From Ascarosepion bandense (Eukaryota > Mollusca > Cephalopoda > Sepiida > Sepiidae): a stretch of 64,000 nt of DNA. A model generated the notes under the pieces. That model saw only the letters and a list, made by a program, of their open reading frames with translations, ran no database searches and was not told the DNA's origin. Each line of letters opens with the position of its first letter. Position 1 is the first letter of the stretch. The stretch spans positions 488,501-552,500 of the forward strand of contig JBBBDQ010000348.1 of NCBI GenBank assembly GCA_037127315.1, given 5' to 3'. Position numbers and translations under genes: made by a program. Below are positions 10,030 through 19,439 of the stretch, piece by piece.

Positions 10030-10440
10030 CCATTATTATGAGCCATCTTCAGAGAGGTTACAGGGACGTGTATATTAACACAATGATACTCACTCATATA
10101 TACAGTAAAAAGAACCTTCAGGTATTGGAGGCCACCTACATTAAATAAAAACAACTCACACTTAATAATATCACATTTCAATCTGGTCACAACACATTAC
10201 ATTGCATTTAGACATATGATTCTGTTAACATTTTGGTCTCTCATGCAGTGTGATGTCATAGAACTGCATTACAAATTTACGAACTGCATCTGCTATTTGG
10301 TGACGGTTATTGTTGCATAGCAATGTTTTATGTCAACACAAGATGAAATCATCTTTGATGGTGAATATCTTTATGTTAATGTCACTGTAACCTCTCTGAA
10401 GATGGCTCATGCGAGCCGAAAGCTTAGAACCAACATAATA
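10030..10440. repeat. Inverted repeat element with hammerhead-like core
   Basis: The left side (about 10040-10085) and right side (about 10355-10413) are inverted copies sharing ATGAGCCATCTTCAGAGAGG / CCTCTCTGAAGATGGCTCAT and less conserved flanks. The interior is unassigned. The right copy contains a clean CTGAAGA - stem II - GAAA core, listed next. Confidence 0.6.
10393..10428 (+). ncRNA. Hammerhead-like core
   Basis: CTGAAGA at 10396-10402, one extra T, stem II GGCTC/GAGCC (10404-10408/10413-10417) with loop ATGC, GAAA 10418-10421, a two-base palindromic GC in place of stem III, TT, then AGA pairing with TCU just upstream (3 bp). All core identities are allowed (position 7 is A), but stems I and III are minimal, so activity is doubtful. 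Confidence 0.3.
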
Positions 10441-10639
10441 AAAAAATATCCAAATGTTGGACAATTTTTGTCTTTATTTTCACCTGAAATTAAAGCCAAA
10501 ATACGATGTTGAGAACAGCACATGATTAAACATAATAGACATTCATTGTCTGTCATATTTAATAATATATGTTTAGAAAATATATATATAATTTTAAGGT
10601 TTGCTATATTTATAGAATAAAGTGCTCAATATTAGAGAT

Positions 10640-11149
10640 AGAACGTATGTAAATATAAAAGTGAAGATTAAAGTCAACACTCAGAGGTGACAGACTGTTT
10701 CCTGCAATTATCAGGCCAAATGCAGACATAAAAACAAATGTTTACTGCATTACTAAAAAATCAAAAACTGAAAAGAAAAAAATAGATAATAAGGAAGAAC
10801 AAATAATTTAATCCAAGAAAATAATAAACAAACTAACAAACCACTGTCACCATAACAACCATTAGAATTAATAAACAATAAAAATAAAATAAAAATAAAC
10901 CAAAAAAAGTAAATAAATATAAATAAAAAAGTAAAATAAATTTATCCAAATAAATAAATAAACAAACCACTTTCACCAAAATAACCATTAGAAGGATTAC
11001 AGACAATGTGTCACTCACCAATATGTATATAAATAGCCAAGGAAAACCCAACACATGTGACCTGATAATTGTGCCTAGCATAAAACAGTCTGTTGCCTCT
11101 GAGTATTGACTTCAGTGTTCACTTTTATATTCACATACTCTCACTCTCA

Positions 11150-11150
<1 letters not shown>
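10640..11150. repeat. Repeat D inverted pair
   Basis: About 10648-10725 is the inverted copy of about 11055-11140 (marker GTATGTAAATATAAAAGTGA on +; its complement on the right). Related sequence occurs singly near 49060-49130 and 58905-58965. Between the arms lies A-rich sequence with an internal duplication around AACAAACCACT (10838 and 10963). Confidence 0.6.
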
Positions 11151-11154
<4 letters not shown>

Positions 11155-11203
<49 letters not shown>

Positions 11204-11212
11204 ATATATATA
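11155..11212. repeat. (TC)n-(TATC)n-(TA)n compound microsatellite
   Basis: Uninterrupted CT dinucleotides pass into CTAT and then TA units. Confidence 0.95.
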
Positions 11213-11639
11213 TAAATGTTCTTTTTAGTGAATACATGTGTTTGAAATAGATTCCCTGTATTTATTATGCTGCTTTTTTTAGTATAATAATAACTGATAT
11301 TTTATTAGGCATTCCCAAAACATTGTTATAAACAATGTTTCTTTATAATTAGGTTAAATATTCTAAACTCAGACCTGATATATTGAACATATAAATATAT
11401 CCTGAACAACTGGTAGATATATAGAATTTAGAACAACATAGATGGACATAATAAAATCTGATATAATGTGTACAGACATATACGTAACATTTGTGAGGCT
11501 ATCGCATTTGACAGATCAATTAAAATCCAATAAATGACCAGCTTCAGAATCAAGTTTCATGTCTAGCACTAGTGCCAGACATTGACAGACAAGTTTCTAT
11601 TAAAGCTGAGTTTTCCAGCCCTGATTTTCAAAGGAGAAA
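11213..11639. other. AT-rich stretch without recognised element
   Basis: Nothing supported. The last 60 bases may be diverged LINE-A. Confidence 0.4.
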
Positions 11640-12050
11640 GAAGCTTTCTCAAGAATCTGTTCTTACATATTTATGTATCTACCATTCATCCTTGCTTTGA
11701 ATATTGCTGCCACATTTGGTGCTTCTGTTATTATATATTTGAAGATTCTTGATAAAATCCAAAGAAGAATCTGCAATGCTTCTCCCCAGAATAAATCATA
11801 AATATTTATAAACCTACCGTTTGGTCTTGCTTTGATTATTGATGCCGCATCTGGTCTGGTGCTTCTGTTATATATTTAGAGATTATTGATAAAATCCAAA
11901 GAAGAATCTGCAATGTTTCTCTCCAGAATCTATCTTACATATTTATAAGCCTACCATTTGTCAGTGCTATGAATATTGCTGCCACATCTGGTCTGGTGCT
12001 CCTGTTATATATTTAGAGATTATTGATAAAATCCAAAGAAGAATCTGCAA
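11640..12050 (+). repeat. 137-bp tandem triplication within LINE-A
   Basis: The marker AAAGAAGAATCTGCAAT occurs at 11761, 11898 and 12035, an exact 137-bp period twice. Each unit encodes the EYCCHIW...LDKIQRRICN part of the ORF. Units differ from each other by a modest number of substitutions, so this is not a very recent event. Confidence 0.9.
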
Positions 12051-12505
12051 TATCATAAGTCCTGAACTGGTATCTCAGCTTCAGTCTCTTTTCCACCACC
12101 ATGAGGTAGATGTCCTGTTTCTTTTCTATAAATATTTTTATAGCAATTGTTTGGATGAACTCTTTGCTATTTTATTTTATGAATATAAGTGCAGCACTAG
12201 ATTGGTGCTAAGTTCTCATCATTTTCTATTTTGAATTTGCTAGATGTAACTGTAGTTTTGTTGCTAACAGTTTCTTTCCTTGTACTTGTGGAACTCTCTT
12301 CCAGCTCCTTGCTTCTCAGTCAACTTTGATCTTCAAAAATTGAAATACTATGTCAATTGTTATCTACTGACTTCTTGATTACTTATCTTCTATTTTTCTC
12401 ACTCTTTAATAATGTTTCTTTTTTTCTCTAATTCTTTCATGCTTAGCAACCCCTTGTGTCTAAGTGGCTTTACTTACTTGCATAGGTTGAAATGATTTAA
12501 AATTC
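11640..12505 (+). mobile_element. LINE-A fragment with triplicated RT segment
   Basis: Covers the reverse-transcriptase C-terminal region to the 3' end (CTTGCATAGGTTGAAATGATT at about 12477). Within it, a 137-bp coding-derived segment is present three times in tandem; see next entry. No frame is open. Confidence 0.75.
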
Positions 12506-13489
12506 TAATATATATATCCCAACACAGCTTTGTCAGAATATCTAATATTCAGATGCCATCCCTGAATGTTAATTTGACAATATATGAAATATGGATTTTG
12601 GCTGAATAGGCCACTTTCAATGGATTTTCTGGAATTAACTCTAATGGCTGAAAAATTGATTGGTTATGTTTTTTCATTTTTTATTTGTATTAGTTAAGAA
12701 GTTAAGTTCCAAGGAAGAAGCAAAAACAAAACTTATCCTAATAAAGAAAACCTTCAAAGAAGAAGAAACTAAAAATATTTTAGTCTCTTAATTAGAAATT
12801 AAAACATTTAATTAGCTAATTAATTAAAATCAACTAAAATCCTCTTCCGATCATAGCTTAGTATTTTTGCTAAAGATTATTTTCTTGCTTGCCATATCGT
12901 TAACGAACAATGTAATTAAACCAATCACATATCATGTAAAAGCAATCACATATCATGTAAAAGCAATCCTTAACAAAGCTTAGCATTACAAATCTATGAA
13001 GCTATCAAATCATATCATTGCAGAGGATTGAAATACCTGATATTTGCAAAAAAGTGGTTTCAATGAAATTAGTTTCTTAGTGAAAAAAGACCATTTTTGC
13101 TTTTTGTTGTTGAGTGGTTGTGGGGGGTTTGCAATTTTGGCTAATTAGAGCAACTTTCCAATATTTTAGAATCTATTAAAGTTTCCTTCTTAGAGAAAAA
13201 AAGGAAATTAGTAACATTTTATACAAATTATGCTTTAATCTCTGATTATCGATCTCTTATGGAAATATTTTTTTATCTACTTTTAAAAGAATGGTTTTTA
13301 AAAAATTAAAGATTCCTAATTAAGCAGTTGATATAAAATCAAGAATTTATTGCTGATAAATTGTCTTTTATAATTCTGGAAAATAAAGAAGTGATGCTTG
13401 AAACTACTGGAGAAAAACATTGGCAAAATAGTGTTGTTCTATCATTTCTCTTAATTCCTGACCACTGACAATTCTTTATCAACCAAATG
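12506..13489. other. AT-rich stretch without recognised element
   Basis: Only a 23-bp direct duplication (AATCACATATCATGTAAAAG) at about 12923-12968 stands out. Confidence 0.45.
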
Positions 13490-13828
13490 CGGCCATCAAT
13501 TCTACTCCAGCAGCTTTTTTTCTTGCATTTCCCGCCTGTGGAACTCTCTTCTGTATACTTGCTTTCCTGATGGCTACAACCTCCAGGAATTTAAATGCAA
13601 GGTCAATATCCATCTCATATCCACTTGACTCCATTTCTTTCTACATCACCCTGTATTTCTTGTTCTTTTCCTTTCTCTTTACCTTTGCAATTGTCTTTAC
13701 ACCTTTGTTTCCCTCCTTCTCCTGCCCTTTCTCTAACCCCCACTGTATCTGGTCCAACTTTCTCTTCACTCTCCTCTTATCTAAACTTTTACTCTTACCT
13801 TGCTTGGGGTGAAATAATTAAAAAAAAT
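13490..13828 (+). mobile_element. LINE-A 3' end
   Basis: Starts in the last coding block (CTACTCCAGCAGC, TTCCCGCCTGTGGAACTCTC) and ends at CTTGCTTGGGGTGAAATAATT plus A-tail. Immediately followed by a tandem array of 3'UTR modules. Confidence 0.75.
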
Positions 13829-13858
13829 GTCTACAGTAAAGTCATTAACAATGTATTG

Positions 13859-14560
13859 TAGGAGTAGATAGGTTTGCCTATTGTTTGATTCAGATGCCAC
13901 CCCAGTCTTTTGAACAGGAATAGAGTTTAACTCTTGTTCCTTGTTTAGGATTGGATTTCTGGTTCCTTCCAAGGTCTACTTCAACTTTGTACTTCTAAAT
14001 TCTCTGCCTGAACTCTGAATATTTTTTTACTAATTATTATTTTCTCCTCTCCCAGTAGGAGTAGATAGGTTAGCCTATTGACTGTTTCATACTCCACACA
14101 AGTTTTTTTTTAATAGGATTATATGTTTATCCTTTGTTTTCTGTTTAGGATTGGATTTCCAGTTCCTTCAAATCTGTACTTCTGACATTTTCACCTGAAA
14201 TCTGAAATCTTATTTAGGAAATATTTTTATTATTTTTCTTTCCAAACAGGAGAAGATAGATTTGCCTATCATCTGGTTCACACTCCTCCCAAGTTTTTGA
14301 ACAGGAGTAGAGATTTATCTCTTGTTCTCTGTTTAGGATTAGTTTTTTGGTTCCTTTTAAAGTCTTCACATTCTTTTTCACTTCCAGTAACCCCTTGTAT
14401 CTTAGTGGCATTATCCCCTTGCTTAGAGTAAATTATGGCTTATCATCTGGTTCACATACCTCCTCAGTTTTTTGAACAAGAATAGAGGCTTATCCCTTGT
14501 TTCCTGTTTAGGATTGGGTTTCTGGTTCCTTCTAAATTATACATCTACTCTATACTTCTT
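13859..14560 (+). repeat. LINE-A 3'UTR tandem array (about 190-bp units)
   Basis: Units start AGGAGTAGATAGGTT at about 13860, 14057 and 14248, with a shortened fourth unit from about 14428; periods are near 197, 191 and 180. Each has the module GTCTTTTGAACAGGAATAGA...TGTTTAGGATTGG. The 3' end motif GCTTAGAGTAAATTATGG intervenes at about 14420. The same module, on the other strand and with a shorter period, forms the 23.4-24.0 kb array. Confidence 0.75.
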
Positions 14561-14964
14561 AATATACTTTCATTCACTGGTCTTAACATGTTGACATTTT
14601 CAAGTCTAGAATTAACTGTTATCCTTTGTGCATTGCTTCTAAGAATTTCACTTTTAGCCCTTTTTTACACTTATATAAATTTAAACATTAGCCCTCAACC
14701 TTGAGTGGCCCTTGGGCCTTGTATTGGGTAAACATTTTTTAAAAATTGTATATTTAATTGTCCTAGACTGTCAGTTAAGCATTATTATTGAATAATAATT
14801 TCTAGTTTTCCTGATTTTCTCTTTGAGACAATCCTTTCCCAAGTCTTTTACCTGTGACCTAAGGTAAGAAAAGTTAACTGTAGGTGAGTGGTGATAATAA
14901 GCACAGTTTTTTGCATCTCAAATAATGATACATTTTTAAGGATTTTCTTAATCTTTATTACTTA
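14561..14964. other. AT-rich stretch; possible LINE-A 3' end near 14700
   Basis: GCCTTGTATTGGGTAAACAT at 14716 is reminiscent of the LINE-A terminus but is too diverged to call. Nothing else supported. Confidence 0.3.
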
Positions 14965-15255
14965 CAGTGTCCAGAAAATTATCCTCATCATTGTTGTCAT
15001 ATTCACAATGTTTTGGCTGTTGCACACTACAGCCTTCTTCAACTGATTGGAATTTCAAACTGAACCTTTTATTTCAATCACTGGGGTAGATTGTTCTAGT
15101 TCCACAAACCATGCCTTTTCCAGATACCTCAGTTTTAGTTATTTCCCTTAAGTAACTGAACTCTCTGCTGTGGCCAGGTATTGAACTCAAACTTCTTCAG
15201 GTCAAGCCACTGGTTTATTTCAACCATTGCTTATATCCACTGGGCCTTGTGGATT
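14965..15255 (-). mobile_element. SINE-B, tRNA-headed
   Basis: Sense (minus): head with A-box-like TGGCCCAGTGG-type sequence (AAGGCCCAGTGGATATAAG) and B-box-like GAGTTCAATACC, body, then a 3' module with the hammerhead-like core in decayed form (UUGAAGA, stem II GGCUGU/ACAGCC, AAAAC; around 15000-15045). The tail ends with CAACAATGATGAGGA-like sequence. Confidence 0.65.
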
Positions 15256-15735
15256 TTGTTGATTTATTATTGAGTTAACTTTTTTATCCATTCCAAAGCT
15301 CCACCCACAACAGGAACAGTTTTAATTTGCAACTGACACATTATTTTCTGACTCCAGTTTGTCAAAACGCTCACAGAAATGTTTTTGTTACTCGGTACAT
15401 TCATGTTGCTGTTGTAGTTGTCATCGTTTTTGATGTTGCTCTAATAATAATAGTAATTATAATATTATTAATAATACTAGTAGTAATAATAAAAGTTTTA
15501 TTTTTAATAATAGTAATAATAATCTTCTCCATTATAATAAAGATTGCTGTGTATTTATATATATATATAAATCTTTTCATGCTTGTTGAGTGAGAGGGAC
15601 AATAGCGAGGCAGTGATGGTTCAGTTCATTCTCTTTACTACCAGTTATTAAACTTTACTACCACTTATGAAATCTCTTGCTGCATGCTTGCTCTTTAGCA
15701 GTGCCTTATTATTTTATTTTTTTTAATAATTATGT
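15256..15735. other. Low-complexity AT stretch
   Basis: Contains irregular (ATT)n/(TAA)n at about 15435-15540 and a short (TA)n near 15556. No gene or family recognised. Confidence 0.5.
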
Positions 15736-15744
15736 CGTTGAGCA

Positions 15745-15817
15745 GTAAAATATATATATGTATATATATATATATATGTCCTCTCTATTATAGTAAAGAT
15801 CATTGTGTATCTATTTG

Positions 15818-15862
<45 letters not shown>
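15745..15862. repeat. (TA)n tracts with a short repeated linker
   Basis: Two TA microsatellites (about 15747-15778 and 15820-15862) flank TCTATTATAGTAAAGATCAT, which resembles CATTATAATAAAGATTGC upstream at 15530, suggesting repeated insertion of the same small (TA)n-tailed element. Confidence 0.7.
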
Positions 15863-15866
<4 letters not shown>

Positions 15867-15964
15867 TAATATCTTTTTACCTTGTATGAAATGTTTTCCA
15901 AAAATAAAAGGATGTGAGTTTTTAACCTTTCTTTTCAAAAATAACATTTAGAACCATCATAATT

Positions 15965-16025
15965 AACTACCTGATGAGACATTGTTTTTCAATGTCAAAA
16001 CAAAATGCACAATTTTGTAGTAGTT
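15965..16025 (+). ncRNA. Type I hammerhead-like ribozyme, G12 to A
   Basis: Stem I AACTAC 15965-15970 pairs with GTAGTT 16020-16025 (6 bp); CTGATGA 15971-15977 is intact; stem II 15978-15984/15990-15996 is a perfect 7 bp with a T5 loop; stem III 16001-16006/16012-16017 is a perfect 6 bp with loop GCACA and starts with the expected C-G pair; UA (16018-16019) occupies the cleavage site. The single departure is AAAA at 15997-16000 in place of GAAA, which should kill cleavage. The downstream arm (TTTTGTACATATTCTAAAGT) recurs at 61205-61262. Confidence 0.6.
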
Positions 16026-16055
16026 TGTAGTTTTGTACATATTCTAAAGTATAAT

Positions 16056-16062
<7 letters not shown>

Positions 16063-16088
<26 letters not shown>
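16063..16088. repeat. (TA)n microsatellite
   Basis: Tract lying between the two hammerhead-like motifs of this region. Confidence 0.95.
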
Positions 16089-16126
16089 AGAAAAATTAAG
16101 GCAGACACATTATTTGATGGTAAATT

Positions 16127-16180
16127 GGAAATATAGGCCTATTTCAGGTGAACCATTAGAACCATCATCAGCTTTTTTCC
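16127..16180 (-). ncRNA. Hammerhead-like motif with palindromic stem III
   Basis: Minus strand: CUGAUGA at 16165-16171; stem II (16146-16164) has GGU/ACC pairing plus a long loop; GAAA at 16142-16145; stem III is the 8-base palindrome UAGGCCUA (16134-16141); then UA at the cleavage position. Stem I is poor, a GGAAA/UUUCC match that needs bulged A residues. The core is complete, but fold quality is moderate. Confidence 0.4.
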
Positions 16181-16262
16181 ATCTTTATTGTACAAAGGAC
16201 TTTATTTTCCTCCTGTCCTTTAAACTATCTTATATTTTTTCTTGTGTTTGAAATAAGATCTA

Positions 16263-16291
16263 TCTAAACTTACTTATGAATGGAACTTTGT

Positions 16292-16335
<44 letters not shown>

Positions 16336-16763
16336 CTGTGTTTGTGTGTCTCTGTGTATGTGTCTGTGTGTGTGTGTATCCATTACCTATAGACTCTGAA
16401 ATGGTTTTGTGTTGAGGTACCCCCGATAAATATCAAAAATCGATAAGCAAAAAAAATCAGGTTAGAGAAGGAGTGGTCTGATTTTGATCAAATTTGATAC
16501 ACACATTGACAAAGACATATGAAGCGATATTCGGAAGTTTCAAGGTTGCAGTTCTTACAATAGTGCAGAAAATTAATAATATATATATGTATAAATTGAT
16601 ACCAGGAACTCAAAATTTGACTTACATCCATTCATTTTTCTTTCAGTCTATGGTTTTGCTTTAACTGTCTTTCATGCCAACATCCAAAGAGTCTGAGCTC
16701 CAGAACCATGGATTAGTTTTAAAGCTTTCATTACACCCGAGCAATGCAGGGCTATACTGCTAG
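16263..16763 (+). mobile_element. Non-autonomous Helitron 2 (501 bp)
   Basis: Starts TCTAAACTTACTTATGAATG after an A and ends GAGCAATGCAGGGCTATACTG then CTAG (16760-16763) before T. The subterminal hairpin is weaker here than in copy 1. It contains a (GT)n tract at about 16293-16335 and the body segment GAGTGGTCTGATTTTGATCA. No internal duplication, so it resembles the unduplicated form. Confidence 0.7.
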
Positions 16764-16857
16764 TACTAAATAATAGGCATATCAATATATATGCTACTAT
16801 CATTTTAGACAGTATATCAATATAAATATTTTGCCGTCATTCTTGACAGCACGGGCC

Positions 16858-16862
16858 CACTC

Positions 16863-16901
<39 letters not shown>

Positions 16902-16906
16902 TATTA
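16858..16906. repeat. (AAT)n microsatellite
   Basis: About 13 AAT units followed by ATATTATTATATC. Confidence 0.95.
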
Positions 16907-17249
16907 TTATATCATTATACCAGATCCATACTTACAGAGTTTACTTGTACTGAAGTAAAATCCAAACTTGTGGTTGAATTGAAAGGTAAACTGCAAAGTC
17001 ACACTTACCTGGAAAAGACAAAAGGGTTTCCTTGATTAGATTCATCAATTAATTTCCCCAATTTAATTATTTTAACAATAATAAACAAAAAGTGAGTTGG
17101 TGGCTGAAATAATTGCATTTTCACCACATAAATTTCATGTTCAATCCCAGCTGAAAGGCAAGGATTGTGAATGCTATTTTCAAAACAGACAAGATTCTCC
17201 CTCTCTCCCTGTCTCCAGTTTTGTCCTGAACTATTTTTGGTAAACAACA
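16904..17249. other. No recognised element
   Basis: Mixed-composition sequence; minus-strand reading frames here are extensions of the adjacent polypurine tract. Confidence 0.35.
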
Positions 17250-17755
17250 AAAATCTGTTAAAATGAAAGAAGAGAGAGAAAAAAATGAAAAAGCGATATT
17301 GTGTTTGAAGAAGGAAAATTGTAAGAAAAAGACAAACAGATAAAGAGAAAGTATAAGATATGAAATTAATTAAAAAAAAGAGAGAGAAATGGAATATACA
17401 ACAAAGTGAGATAGAGAAAAAATAAAAGTATATCTGAGAGAGCATGGTTAAAAGAAGAAAAAAGAGAGAGGCAGGCAAAGTGATAGAGAAAATCTAAAAA
17501 ATGAGAGAAAGCGTAAGAGTGGGAGTAAACACAACAAGAAGAGAAGCAAAAAAGAGTGAGGGAGAATGTAAAAGAGAAGAGAAGAAAGGAAAAAGAGAAT
17601 GAATAACCAAAAATATGAGAGTAAAGCTGAGAAAAGGAGGAAGTGAAAATACAAGAGAGAAGAAAAGAGAAAGAGTAAGAAAAATACAAGAAAGATAAAA
17701 GAGAAAAAAATTAAAGTTGATTACAAACTTTCTATTCAGAAAAAAAAAGATTTTC
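17250..17755. repeat. Polypurine tract (GA-rich, 500 bp)
   Basis: The + strand is dominated by A and G (AGAGAGAAA, AAAGAGAAG words) with few pyrimidines. The Phe/Ser/Leu-rich minus-strand frames are low-complexity artefacts. No repeat unit is regular. Confidence 0.85.
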
Positions 17756-18189
17756 ACAGTTGATTATCATAAAGAAGTGCATTGATAAACACTTCCCCAT
17801 TTCTTATGCTTCGTGCGTGGCCACACGGTTGCTAAGCAACCACTGCAATGTCTGTCTTGGTTACTCTTGAATAGCCTCACCTCAATGCTTCTACAGTTCA
17901 GCCATATGTCGCACAAACCAGCAATGTGAAATCCAGGACGTTGCAATAAGATGTTTGTGCAAAGATATTTCCATTTTGAAAGACAGAATAATTTCATTAG
18001 AATTCTGATGCATTTGTAATAGGAATTGGATTGAATTAAATGGCAAAGCTGCAAATTCTGTCAACATAAATGAACAGCTAGCATTAATTAACTGATGAGG
18101 AGAAATTCTCAGACAGTATCAAGAAAAAAAGGTTTCCAAGTTTTATTTGTGGTTAAATCTGTTCTATTGAGATAAGCTGATGTATTTTA
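17756..18189. other. Unique sequence, relatively GC-rich at its start
   Basis: One of few stretches with no family resemblance and higher GC (17800-17960). It contains a perfect 15-bp palindrome resembling an RFX X-box. No exon could be supported: reading frames are short and lack domain signal. Confidence 0.4.
17828..17842. promoter_or_regulatory. X-box-like palindrome (candidate RFX site)
   Basis: GGTTGCTAAGCAACC is perfectly self-complementary around one central base and fits the RFX-family X-box pattern (two GTTGCY half sites with a 1-bp spacer). No neighbouring gene is visible in the window, so any regulatory role is inference. Confidence 0.3.
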
Positions 18190-18480
18190 TGATGCAACAG
18201 ATATCAGCGGGAAATGGAAAATTGGAGAACCAAGTTTGAATTCCAGTTGAATTTGTTGCATTCAATTATGCACAAACACCATTGGGAAAGATATTAACCT
18301 ATCTCTTCTGCCTTCAGCTATCCTTTCATTAGCAGAACAGCTTGGGTTCTGTAGCCTTGGTTGGCAAATAGTCTACTGCAGAAATAAATGGTAACCTACT
18401 GCAGGAAAATCTTCTGAATCCATGAATTAAAAAAGACATGATTGCTCAAGCGTGTATCACAAATCGGGGGAATTTGTCAC
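18190..18480 (+). mobile_element. SINE-A, diverged
   Basis: Collinear with SINE-A from the head (GTTTGAATTCCAGTTGAATT, B-box) through the body (CTACTGCAGAAATAAATGG) to the 3' GACATGATTGCTCAAGCGTG. The terminal hairpin is half lost. Confidence 0.65.
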
Positions 18481-18978
18481 TGAATCATTTACAGAGTTAA
18501 TTTCAAAATTCTAGTCGAAAATCATATGAGGTATCTCTGAAAAGCATCCAAAAATTTTAAATATTTTGTGAACTGGCTGTGTGGTCTTGATATCACTCTG
18601 ATTGGTAAGCAATCAGTGAGGACTTTACGAAGTTTTTTTGCCAAAATCTTTCATCACCCACCTAACTCTTACCTTCAGTCCAGATTTGGTTCCTGGTAAG
18701 TTATGCCTAAAATAAATGCCAAGACAGTAGATAACTAGGAAGAATGTGATGAGGCAGCTGAAAAAAATATTGAATGTGAACTGTGCAATTTTTTTGAAAT
18801 GCTTAATATTAAGTGTGATCCCATAAATAGCCCCAAGCTACTCTGTTGCTTTTTTCATGTCAGATGTTTAAGAAAACTACATTCTACTGTTCCACCAGTT
18901 CAGACCTACACAGCCAAGACGTGATTCATCTGCACTAAGTTGGATTTTACTCATTCCCTTTATACTCCATTAATATGT
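18481..18978. other. No recognised element
   Basis: A 7-bp target duplication copy (AATATGT, 18972-18978) of the following SINE lies at its end. Otherwise nothing supported. Confidence 0.4.
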
Positions 18979-19283
18979 GCATTGGGGTGCAGTGGATATT
19001 GGCTCAGAATGAGAAATCAGGGAGCCAAGTTTAAATTCTAACTGGATTCTTTGCATTCATTTGCACGCAAATATCTTTGGAAAAGGTATTAATCCTTCTC
19101 ATCCCTCCAGTTATAGGTTAAATAACAGGACAGATTGGGTTCTATAGGTTTGACTGGCAACCAGTCTACCACAGAAAGCAATGGCAACCTACTGCGGGAT
19201 AATCTTTTGCCCAGTCAGTCATGTCTCGAAAGAGACATGATCACCCAAACGTGTGTCATGTATGGCACTTAACTGACTGACTG
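18979..19283 (+). mobile_element. SINE-A, full-length with target duplication
   Basis: Starts GCATTGGGGTGCAGTGG (A-box-like GGTGCAGTGG) and ends ACTGACTGACTG. AATATGT flanks it on both sides (18972-18978 and 19284-19290). B-box-like AAGTTTAAATTC is mutated. The 3' hairpin has loop GAAA in sense, opposite to the copy at 4621. Confidence 0.9.
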
Positions 19284-19439
19284 AATATGTATGAGGTTCC
19301 ATTTAGACAGCTTTTCCTCAGAGCTGTTGCAATGTGGAAGTAAATACAAATTACTTGGTATATAAAACACAAATTTAGGCATCTGTTTATGTAAAAGCCT
19401 AAAAAATGATCATTTTACAAACATGGCTTTTGTTTTGCT

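Noticed and set aside
17005..17757. Overlapping Ser/Phe/Leu-rich minus-strand frames
   Set aside because: Low-complexity translation of a polypurine tract.
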